From Adenophora triphylla var. japonica (taxonomy: Eukaryota; Streptophyta; Magnoliopsida; Asterales; Campanulaceae), in contig JAFEMH010001364.1 of assembly GCA_022495995.1 (NCBI GenBank), positions 422,254-486,253 on the forward strand: 64,000 bases of DNA, written 5' to 3'. Shown here one piece after another: positions 45,900 to 54,900 of this stretch. Below the pieces are notes generated by a model that was not told the origin of the DNA, did not search any database, and saw only the letters and a list, made by a program, of their open reading frames with translations. Within the stretch, counting starts at the first letter, position 1; every line of letters starts with the position of its first letter. The translations under genes and the position numbers were made by a program.

Positions 45900-48146
45900 A
45901 TGGCTCAAGAACAAAGGAACCCGATTTTGGGTAGCTATTTGCTAGGGAAGGATTACCCTCGCGATGATCTTACCTTTGATAGGCACGCCCACATCTCTAC
46001 CGCTGTCCGGGAGGGCTTGGTAAGAACTCTATCTTCACCTCTTGTTTCTTGTATTGCATTGATTTGAATCCCCTTTCCCTTGAATTCAAAAATTCCCTCA
46101 ATGGCCTTTGTTCATGTTTGTGCTTAGAACTAGGTTCCCCTTGCATGCTTTAATTTTGTGCATTTCTTTGGATGTTTGTTGTTGCATTGTGTGCGTATGA
46201 GCCTCCTACACATCATGGATTGTAGGAGAGGTTGATTCGGATTATGATTGACATCCTTGGGCAAGCTTTTCTTGTACGCACGCCAAGTGTTCGATGAAAT
46301 GCCCCAATGAAAAATTTCTTCTATTTCATTGATTTCTTGACATGGAATGATTTCTAATGTTGCCCTCTCTGTTTTTCCTCTGTTTTGCAGTCGTACAAGC
46401 CAATTAAGAACTGTCGGGGGAGTCCGAAAATGGCTAAGGCGGTTTGGGACAAGATCAAGGATCTTGACGGCGTCCGAGCTAGGGTGGCCCAAACGGGTTT
46501 GTTGACTTTTGTTGACAATCTTAGGGGAATTAGGCGGACCCCCCAAGTTCTCCAGGCTATCCGGGAAAGGTGGTGGGACACTACCCACACGGTCCATTTG
46601 CGCTTCGGGGAAGCAACTATGACTCCGACTGACTTTCTGGCCATCACGGGACTAGAGTTTATTGGCGATCCCCTGCCGAAGTTTCCGAATTATAAGCCCG
46701 CGAATCCAGCGGCGTGGAGGCAGTTGATTGGTTTCCCCCCCAACAAGGTCAAGGGGTTTGCTGCTGAGTTGACCCCTCCGCGCGCGATTGAGGAGTATGC
46801 CGAGAAGCCAAATATGCATACTGATCGGTTGGTGAGGGTGCCCTCTCGGTATATCCTTTCGAGACTATTTTTGCGAACCACTCTTCTACGGCCCGTCTTT
46901 CTCTCGTTGCGTTTGTTGGTTGATCTGGATGAAGTGAGCGGCTATGATCGGGGCTCGCCGGATCGGCCTTCTCGCTACCACGCCATGGATGAGGTGTGTA
47001 GGCATACCAAGGATACTGTCGGGGTATTCTTATGCCCGGGAGGTATGTTCTTTGATTCTCGTTTCGTTTCGTCCGTATGCTCTGTCCGTGTTCCCTTACC
47101 GAATCTGTTACATTTTCTTGTGCAGATATGGGGCTACACTGTCCTTGGGCTGTATAGGTTTGAGTTGGAGAGCCGGGCCCCTTTGTTTCCGGATATCAGG
47201 AGGTGGAGCCACCCGAATCGGACCGTTGATGAGGAGGAGGACCAGGATTGGACTTTGACGGTGGCGGAGGCGCGGGCTATGCTGGACACCTTTGAATACG
47301 AGAGACTGGGCCTGTATCCTTGGACCTTGTTAGAGCTGGAGGTGCATCGCGCTTGGGATGCTACCGGGATGCAGAGGATGCTGGCATCTTTGGAGGGAGA
47401 TACCATGTATCTCGGTGAGCGGGTCTTCCCACAGCATGGCCGGGGTAGACTATCATACAGGGTGCCGGCGGATCCGCCGAGGTCGATGTATCCCACCCAC
47501 TCTATTCCGGAGGATGATTATGCTAGTCTTCTGGTAGGGGATGTGGCGACGGCTTGTGTCATCCCCGGGGCCTCTTATGCTGAGTTTCTGCCTCGATTGA
47601 TGGGTCCCCTCCTGGTGGGGGATAGGCGATCACATGCTCGTGGCTCCACCTCTGCTTCTGCTTCAGGTTCATCAGCCCCTAGCACTTCCTCCCAGGCTAC
47701 CGGTTCTCTGCCTTTTGCCCCAGACTACGGCCCCCTGAGCTACACGTATATGATGGGGAGCATGCCGATGATGGGGCACATCCCGTCTCCTGATCAGGTT
47801 CCCGAGGGTTACCGCCTCCCGGCTGATGTCTCTTCGGTATGTTTCTGTTTCTCGTATTCGTCCATATAAGTGTATATGTCCGACTTCATCTGAGCATCTT
47901 CTTTTCTTTGATTGTCAGGTCACCATATCCGCGGCCGATTACAACCGTGGAGCGACCAAGATGGCTGGGTTGATGGCTTTGGTGTCGGACCTGTCCGAGA
48001 GGCTGTTCCAGAAGGCTTCTTCGGCGGCCTCGACGGTGGCCTCGGCTATGACCCCTACTTGCGGAGCCAAGAGGTCGAGGAGGGATGGTAGCCCCCCTGG
48101 TGGTGATGGCGGAGGTGCCGGCGGCTCGAGCGACTTGATGGCGTGA
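45900..48146 (+). CDS. Plant mobile domain (PMD) protein carried antisense in Tat element 1
   Basis: Exon 1 is 45900-46019 (MAQEQRNPILGSYLLGK), with donor GTAAGA and acceptor TTTTGCAG at 46390. Exon 2 starts SYKPIKNCRG at 46391 and carries the PMD core: RERWWDTTHTVHLRFGEATMTPTDFLAITGL, about residues 96-126. A last intron (47837-47918, GTATGT...TTGTCAG) joins to an exon ending SSDLMA and stop at 48146. A further GT...TGCAG candidate (47043-47125, 83 bases) would shift the frame if removed, so it is either retained or an indel lies nearby. The C-terminal part is Ser/Gly-rich with a basic GAKRSRRDG segment, perhaps a nuclear signal. PMD proteins such as MAIN and MAIL1 act in transcription and transposon silencing. 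The product is about 597 residues, with no stop. Confidence 0.7.
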
Positions 48147-48485
48147 TCCCTCCCCTTTTCTTTATCTCGATTATTCGTACACATTGGCCGTGTGGGCCCG
48201 CATAATTTTTCTTTCTTTTCTCGGTACCGTTAGGAACACATAGGTAGCACAAACAATGGTTTTTCTTAATCCCTAATCCTAGGTCTAATTAGTTAGTTAA
48301 TTAACTTTCTCGACTTTCCATGTTTTTTTCGGAAATGGGATGGCCGTTAGGCCGCAATTTTGAGCCTGAATATGGTGTTTTATTGCATGTTATGAATTGT
48401 ACACGCAGGTTTTTCGAGACTTGCTTCGTCAAGTCGGGGCTAGATTGCCGTTTGAGTAGAACCGCCGTTGCTTTGCCGTAGGTAT

Positions 48486-48581
48486 ATCTCGCGCGAGATA
48501 AGGTGTCTCGCACGAGACACGCTACCCAGCGTAAATCTCCTCCTTTTTCGAACAGGATTTTGACAGCTTTTCCCTATAAAA
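48486..48581 (+). promoter_or_regulatory. Promoter of the second antisense gene in Tat element 1
   Basis: The perfect palindrome ATCTCGCGCGAGAT (48486-48499), a 5-base spxacer-length gap and GTCTCGCACGAGAC (48505-48518, within one base) precede a TATA box TATAAAA (48575-48581). The ATG at 48683 follows after about 100 bases. Bases 48147-48485 hold the 3' end of the PMD gene and nothing else recognisable. Confidence 0.75.
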
Positions 48582-48682
48582 TCACCCCCGTAGTCCGGCC
48601 GGATAGCTCATTCTAGCCTTTCAAACTCTAGAGATATCCTGTTAGGGTGAAACTCTTGTCTTCTTCTTCAACCCTGTGATCC

Positions 48683-50205
48683 ATGGCTTCCAAGGAGATT
48701 GCCCCAACGTCCATGATTGTCGATGATTTTTCTTTGTCCTCTGAAGTGATTGCCTCTTTCAAGCAAGCATCAAGGGATTTTGTAAGGTCGTTTCGCAACC
48801 GGTCTCGCAATAAGTTTATCGCAGAATTCGGATTTAGAATTCTTTTCACTTTGAAGAACCTCCAACCGGATTGGAAGTTATTGAAGGTGCTGCTCGATTT
48901 TGGGATCCCTCTATTCATCTTTTCAATTTTTCTTTGAATGAGATGGTGCCTACTGTGGAGGAATTCGCCATTATCTTGGATATGCCTTTGATTGGTAAGA
49001 TTGTTGTTCCTAAGTATCATAGGAATCATTCGGAGGCTTTGAACGAATTGTTAGGGATCCCCCTTGATACTTGCTATGGGTTGGTTCACCGCAAGTGGGT
49101 TGATTGCTCTTCTTTTTCTCGGGACGCTTCAGCGGTGATTCTCGATGATGATGCTTTTCATGTTCATAAGCGGAACTTTCCGGCTCTTTCTATTTTCGGA
49201 GATGTTTTGTTTACGTGCAGTGGACGGCTTGGTCGATTCCCAACCGGTGGAAGTTGTTCTGCAGCTAGGAAACGTACTAGGAACATTATTCTGCTAATCT
49301 TGGGTGAGACCCTTCATGGTCTTGATGAGCCGCATAGATCAAGGCGTCATGACTCAAGGGAGTCCCCTTCGTTGACTATTTGGCTTAGGGAGCATCTCAA
49401 GTTGATAGGTCCCCGTTGAAATATTCTCCTTTTACATATCATACGCGAAAGTTGTTGATCAAAGATCTTTCGGCGGATGAATGGGCCGAAGTTGATTGCG
49501 AAGACCGAAACCGCCGATATTCTCTGGTGTCCACCTTATTGGAGGTTGAACAAGTATGTGGCCAATACCAAGGGTTTTGTCGGGGTTGTTCTTCCGGTTT
49601 GCGAGATTCCTCCTTTTACTTTCCCAAGCGGGTGCTCCGTCGCTTGGTCGCCAGCTAGACACTTATCTTTTCGAAGGAGCTTCTCGTGTAGTGTCTTACA
49701 TTGGTGTAGAGTTTGCGCAGTGCTAGCTCAAGCATGGGGTGAAGGAACTAATCGGGACCGTTGGTCGAACCTTCGGACTTTTAATGCAAGCATCTTCCCC
49801 GTCTCGACAAATATTTGGATTGGTTCCTCCATACCGGTCATCCTAGTGCAGAAGATTGATGATTTGAGGCTTTCACTGCTAAGAGATTCTTTTGTAGCTA
49901 GCGGTATCTTGCGAAGGAGCGAGGCTCGGTCTGATCCGCTAATGTGCGAACCGATCCAACTCAGGATTTTCTTGATGGGGATTGGTACAAGAGGCGAGGC
50001 AAGGGAATGCCTGGAAAGACGCAAGCTTTGGATAGGCCTCATGTCTTCAAGAGATTGTCGGAATCTATCTTTGATCGTCTCGACTCTGTTTGTGACCGTC
50101 TCGAGGATGTTACGCTTTGAGAGGCTCAAAGCGCAAGGAGGATCACGACGACGGTGGAGACCATGTCCGCCGGCCAACCAAGTTAATGAAAGGCTAGATC
50201 TTTAG
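48683..50205 (+). pseudogene. DUF7745-like protein gene, antisense in Tat element 1, frameshifted
   Basis: It starts MASKEIAPTSMIVDDFS at 48683 and stays open to about 48937. The conserved core then continues in another frame from about 48890 (FWDPSIHLFNFSLNEMVPTVEEFAIILDMPL), followed by a third frame from about 49480. The W-x-FWDP...F...N-E-V/M-VPT-EEF pattern is that of DUF7745, a plant family related to the mobile domain and often found near Ty3/gypsy elements. A helical C-terminal part near 50040-50110 has repeating RL-DS/DR residues. At least two frameshifts make it a pseudogene. It lies between the end of pol and the PMD gene, antisense to pol. A polyadenylation signal AATAAA lies near 50339. 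Its biochemical role is unknown. Confidence 0.6.
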
Positions 50206-50390
50206 GAGTACCAAGAGATTGCTTTGATAGATCAATTGTTTCTGCTTTATTATTTTTATTTTTTTCAAGTTTGTTAGCTTAGCAAATTAGTCGTTGTGGT
50301 TAGGATTTCCCTATTGTCATTAATGAAAACATTCGATTAATAAAAGGGACAACTTTGATTTATTTATTTGATTAGACCGAACCCGAAGGC

Positions 50391-50446
50391 TGCCTACGTT
50401 CCTCTTTCACAGCAATTAAACAAGAGGCTCAGGTCCAACGTAGTTC
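50391..50446 (-). other. Hairpin motif GAACTACG...CGTAGGC, copy after pol of element 1
   Basis: In pol orientation it reads GAACTACGTTGGACC, then an inner stem CCTCTTG...AAAGAGG, then AACGTAGGCAGCC. The outer stem is CTACGTT with AACGTAG. It starts about 230 bases after the end of the integrase frame. Confidence 0.78.
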
Positions 50447-50489
50447 ATTTTTGAGAAAAGGACAAAACATGGCTCCAGGCCGTGGGGTA

Positions 50490-50503
50490 ATCTCGCGCGA
50501 GAT
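50490..50503. promoter_or_regulatory. Single palindrome ATCTCGCGCGAGAT
   Basis: A perfect 14-base palindrome identical to that at 48486-48499, here alone, between the hairpin motif and the pol terminus. No TATA box follows closely; a T tract (50515-50528) does. Confidence 0.8.
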
Positions 50504-50677
50504 AAGGCCTCCCTTTTTTTTTTTTTTTATTTATGCACACCCTTTATTTTGCCTAGACCGCCCCTTCGGGTTTTCAATCTAGCGGGCTTCTTTTCTTGTG
50601 CTAGCTCTAATTTTTTCCTAGGTCGTCCTTTTCCGGGATTTTCAACCTAGCGAGCGATTTGTTCTTAGGGGGCCAAG

Positions 50678-52166
50678 TCACGCGAAGTACTTCTTGAGCT
50701 TGTCCATGTTGACCGGCTTCGGTAGTTGATCTCCGTCTAAGTCTACCAGCTGAAGGGCTCCCCCAGAGAATATCTTCTTCACAATGTAGGGTCCTATCCA
50801 CCTTGGTCCCCACTTGCCTAACGGGTTGAAAGGTCCGGGACGATGCTCACGGAGCACCAGGTCGCCTACTCTGATGTTCCTTGTTTTGACCTTTTTGTTG
50901 AAAGCTCTTGCCATTCTTCTTTGGTAAACCTAAGTGTGTTCGGCCGTTTTCAACCTTCTTTCGTCCAATAGGGCTAGCTCTTCGTATCTGCTTTCTAGCC
51001 AGTCGACTTCATTCACTTGATTTTCTAGGAGAACTCTTAGTGATGGTATTTCCAATTCTATCGGTAAGACAGCCTCCATCCCGAATGTGAGGGCGTAGGG
51101 AGTTTCTCCTGTAGCTGTTCGGACTGAAGTGCGGTACCTCCATAGTGCGAATGGTAGCTTGTCGGGCCAGTCTTTTCCAGTGACTGCCATTTTCGATGAT
51201 AGTCTCGATTGTTTTGTTCGCGGCTTCAACTGCTCCGTTTGTTTGAGGCCTATAAGGAGACGACTTGTGTCTCGTGATTTTGTACTCGGTCAGTAGGCGA
51301 TCGGTTTCCTTTTCGAAGTGTGACCCATTATCGGATATCATCTCTTGTGGAACCCCATATCGGCAGATGATGTTGTGCTTGATGAATTACTGCAACCTTT
51401 CGGCATTCGTAACTTTGTAGGAGGCGGCCTCGACCCATTTAGTGAAATAGTCGATGGCTACTAGGACGAAACAGTGTCCGTTGGCTCCTGCGGGTGTGAT
51501 CTTTCCAATCACGTCTATTCCCCATGTAGAGAACGGCCAAGGTGAAGTCATTGGGTATAGCAAGGAAGGCGGTGCATGCTGAAGATTGGCGTGTATCGAC
51601 ACTTGTGGCACTTCTTGACCATTTTGGTACGGTCGGCTTCCATGGTCGGCCAAAAGTACCCTTGTCGATGATCTTTTTGGCGAGCATGTTTCCGCTCATG
51701 TGGGTTCCACATATGCCTTGATGAACATGGTCCATCATTTCCTGGGCCTCTTCCTCGGTGGCGCAAAGGAGGTTTCCTTGGGAATGTTTCTTGAATAAAC
51801 GGCCGACGGTGATGACGTAATTGGCGGCCAACCTCTTAAGGGCGATCTCGAGTCTTCGGGTGCATCTCGGGTGGTATGGTTCCATCTAGGATGAAATACC
51901 AAATGTCGTGGTACCATGGTTTCCCTTCGGAGTTTTCAACGGCACCTTTGGATAACCATTTGTCTTTGCGATCGTGAAGATCTATAACGGCGCGGTATGC
52001 GGGAGTTGCACGCCGTGTTATTTTGAAGGGTTTAAGCTTGCTTTTCCTTTAGGGATTTCGACCAAAGAAGCAAGTGTGGCTAATGCGTCCGCAAACCGAT
52101 TTTTGTCTCTGGGGAGATAGTGGAATGAGACATCCTGAAATTGTTGCGCCAATTCTTGGAGGTGGG
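50678..52166 (-). pseudogene. Ty3/gypsy RNase H end and integrase of Tat element 1
   Basis: On the minus strand: the end of RNase H (HYLPRDKNRFADALATLASL, near 52100); the integrase zinc finger with HQGICGTHMSGNMLAKKI (near 51700); the core with WGIDVIGKI (near 51515), ISDNGSHFE (near 51335) and YRPQTNGAVEAANKT (near 51250); and the C-terminal module with VGDLVLREHRPG and WIGPYIVKKIF, ending KLKKYFA at 50678. Frameshifts lie near 51880, 51640, 51390, 51200 and 50930. It is cut at 52167 by the LTR of the second Tat element, so protease and RT are not present. The gypsy order RT-RNase H-integrase is confirmed by position. Confidence 0.88.
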
Positions 52167-53573
52167 TGTAAGTACCCCAATCTGGATCACCCCCTTTCAA
52201 ACACACGGGAAACACCGCAGACTCATCAACGCAGTCTCGGAGACCTCTGGCACTCAAAACCCTCTCAAACCCCCAACCAAACCAAGGGAGGAGCCTTTGC
52301 AGGATAAAAGGGACAAAAAGGACCTTTTGGGAATTTTCAGGAAATCAAAAAAGCAATTAAGGTCCGTACGGACCTCTTTGTTTCAATGATTACTAAATCC
52401 CCTTAAAGTCCACAATATTCCCTCAAATCCCGGAAGAAATGATTACCCAAATGCATGGTTGGTCCGTACGGACCTCTTTGCATGCTGAGTTGGTCCGTAC
52501 GGACCTTCTTGCATGGGGGACATCATCATTCCAGAATATTCACCATCATTGCGAGATTCCCTCAAATCGAGGAAATCCAAAATTACGGATAACCAAGAAG
52601 GTCCGTACGGACCTCTTTGCTCCGAAATTTTTACTATAAATAGAGGGCTCCCCCTCCTCATTTTCACACCCCTCCCTCTTCTCTCTTCCTCCCCCGGCCT
52701 TCGGGCTCCCCTCTAAGACCTCTCGAGGCAATCCCGGCCCCTTTCGGATCCTTAGAGGCCTTTCGAGCTCCCTTGTGGTGCTCCGAAGCCTCTCCCCAGC
52801 GCTCCCGCGACGCTCCCGCTCCTGCCCCGAGGCACTCTCGAGGTACTCTGAGGCCCCTCGTGGTACTCCGAGGCCTTGCCTGGTCTTTCCACGGTGTCCC
52901 GGCTCTTTCCGAGTCAAACCGACGATCCCAAACCACGCCGAAACTCTGCCCGAGTGACTCCTGCCACCGCAACGCACGCCGAACCTCTGCCCGAGTGATC
53001 CCGACGATCCCCACGCACGCCGAACCTCTGCCCGAACGCGGCACTGCAACCTCAACTCACGCCGAAACTCGTCCGCGGACAACCGGCATCTCCCGAAGCA
53101 ATCCCGATCCGTACCGGAACGCTACTCCGACCTCAAACACCATTCCCCAGCGGAAGACAGACGCGAACCAACATTGGTAAGGCTTCCTTCCATTACTATT
53201 TCAATACATTTTCATACATAGCATACAATGTAGACATCCGATACAGCATGCATTTTTAAAAGCACACACACACACACACAACATTTAAAGGATATTAGGG
53301 GTATCCGAAAGACTCGTTTTACGAGGCTACTCGGGTGAGCTCTAATATTCTAATATTCTCTTCCCGGGGAGTCATCTGACCTCCGAACTCAAAATCTCAT
53401 CACACAAAAACAGTTTAAAATTATCTTTAAACTGATGCCCTTTTTCAATGTTTTGGGCTTAATAAAAACGGCGTGGCGACTCTACAAAAACAAAAACGGC
53501 GAGACACGTCGCTCCAACGCGAAAGACGCCAGATGCCGGGGCTGCGAAGCCTACGCGGATCCGGGTAATTTCA
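52167..53573 (+). repeat. 5' LTR of Tat element 2 (about 1.4 kb)
   Basis: It opens TGTAAGTACCCCAATC, directly against RNase H sequence of element 1, and ends GGTAATTTCA one base before the primer site. U3 holds four GGTCCGTACGGACC palindromes and a TATA box TATAAATAG (52634-52642). R/U5 is very GC-rich with repeated ACGCACGCCGAACCTCTGCC (near 52970 and 53019). A CA repeat lies at 53263-53281. The second LTR needed for proof is outside the window. Confidence 0.8.
52361..52642 (+). promoter_or_regulatory. Palindrome cluster and TATA box of LTR 2
   Basis: GGTCCGTACGGACC occurs at 52361-52374, 52461-52474, 52492-52505 and 52600-52613, three of them followed by TCTTTG. The middle two are 31 bases apart. 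The TATA box TATAAATAG follows the last by 20 bases. The same palindromes, as a pair 31 bases apart, stand in front of the antisense gene at 62161. Confidence 0.85.
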
Positions 53574-53574
53574 G

Positions 53575-53594
53575 TTGGCGACTCCGCTGGGGAC
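53575..53594 (+). promoter_or_regulatory. Primer-binding site of Tat element 2
   Basis: TTGGCGACTCCGCTGGGGAC lies one base after the LTR end. The TGGCGACTC(C)NCTGGGGA type is the complement of a tRNA-Arg 3' end, as reported for Ogre-type Tat elements. It defines the element as plus-strand. Confidence 0.82.
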
Positions 53595-54762
53595 ATTTTG
53601 TTTTAAAAACTTTTAAACAAAACAAAAGATTTTTAAAACGATGATGAGGGTCAAACTTTCATTTTACCCCTTCCTTTAACTGTTGTGTGTGTGTGCACGT
53701 GCTTCGTTTTTATTTTACAAAAAAAAATAAAAATACAAAAAATGCATCAATATACATCTGTGCATACATTTAAAATTCTTCAAAAACTTCTGTTTTACTC
53801 AGAAAAAGAATTTTAGAGACAGCACACTACGCGCCCTCGGTTACACCGCACTTCTCTTGCCTCGGTTACACCGCACACTACGCGCACTGCTTTGCCTCGG
53901 ATACACTGCACACTACAACCCTCAACCCGGAGTGGTCTCGGTTGCGGTCCGTTAGGTCTTCCTAGGCCTCTTGGACGCGCACGAGATCATTCCCAAACAT
54001 CCCATCCTAGCCAAGCGTCAACCCTGCACGTTTGAGTCTTGAGTCACACTCTGTCCCGACTCGGTTGGTTTTTACCCAGTCCGTGTCGTACAGCCTGGAT
54101 ACATATACCATGCCGGCCATTTTCTGAGTCAAGGCTCGGAACTCAAGATCCCTTGCGCAAGCAAAGCGATGAAAGGTCATGCTAAAATCTTGACCTGATC
54201 TTGATTTCCGAAGCTACACCCAGACGATGTTCCGTCCCGGATATACATCCATGCTCGCATGACACCATGTCATCACGCCTTTGATACGTCAGCCATGACG
54301 ATATGACCCAGCCAACGCCTAACGTCACAGATCCCTTGCGCAAGCAAGGTAAAGAGAGGTCATGCCGAACTCTTGACCTGATCTTGACTCAGTGGCCGGC
54401 TCGGTTCACTATTCACATGGCTAACGCATCAAAACGAACATGACAGGCTCGGTCCTTAGGTTCGATTTTTCTTTTAGGCCGGTGGAAACCGCTTGCACTA
54501 TAGGACCCTCGCCTGGGGCTGTCCACCCTGGGATGTCGAAATACAGGTGCAAAACGAGGGGCTTATAGCCGCACAGATGGTCTCCACTGACCCAGGATCT
54601 AGCATAGTTGCGAAAAAGAAGAGCAATCTTTTCCAACCTACCTAGGATTCTGAGAAAACATGTTTTAAGTAAATTAAAACAACAAAAAAAAATCAAAAAT
54701 AAAAGAAACGGAAACCGCATGCCACGTGAGCTTTCCCCCTTCTATCCCGTTAGGCCATTCCT
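53595..54762 (+). other. Leader of Tat element 2 with internal repeats
   Basis: About 1.2 kb without a credible long frame. It contains CTCGGTTACACCGCAC-type repeats (53838-53920) and two copies, about 178 bases apart (near 54149 and 54327), of a 60-base block. That block starts GATCCCTTGCGCAAGCAA, includes the palindrome CTTGCGCAAG and ends CTTGACCTGATCTTGA. Function unknown; in Ogre elements an extra ORF can occupy this place, but none is visible. Confidence 0.6.
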
Positions 54763-54900
54763 GTGTCTAAACCTTGCCCGTCACCCCCTCCAGCGAACCG
54801 AGAGTGGTTGAGAATACCTGGAAGCCGCCTTTTCAGTATCGAGGTCACAGGGTCCGATAGCCCTTCCAGTTCAACGGTCCGCACCGTCCGCTACTCCCCC

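Larger units (their letters stand above)
43810..52166 (-). mobile_element. Tat-lineage Ty3/gypsy retrotransposon 1, minus strand, 5' part outside the window
   Basis: In element orientation: RNase H end and integrase (52160-50678), hairpin motif (50446-50391), antisense genes on the plus strand (50205-48683 and 48146-45900), a tandem-repeat region (about 45470-45100), a second hairpin motif (44938-44891), the purine tract GAGGGGCTC (44804-44812), and the 3' LTR starting TGTAGACACCCC at 44803. Gag, protease and RT are missing because retrotransposon 2 is inserted at 52167. Extra ORFs between pol and the 3' LTR, often antisense, are known in Tat elements such as Ogre and Retand. The left boundary is approximate. 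Confidence 0.82.
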
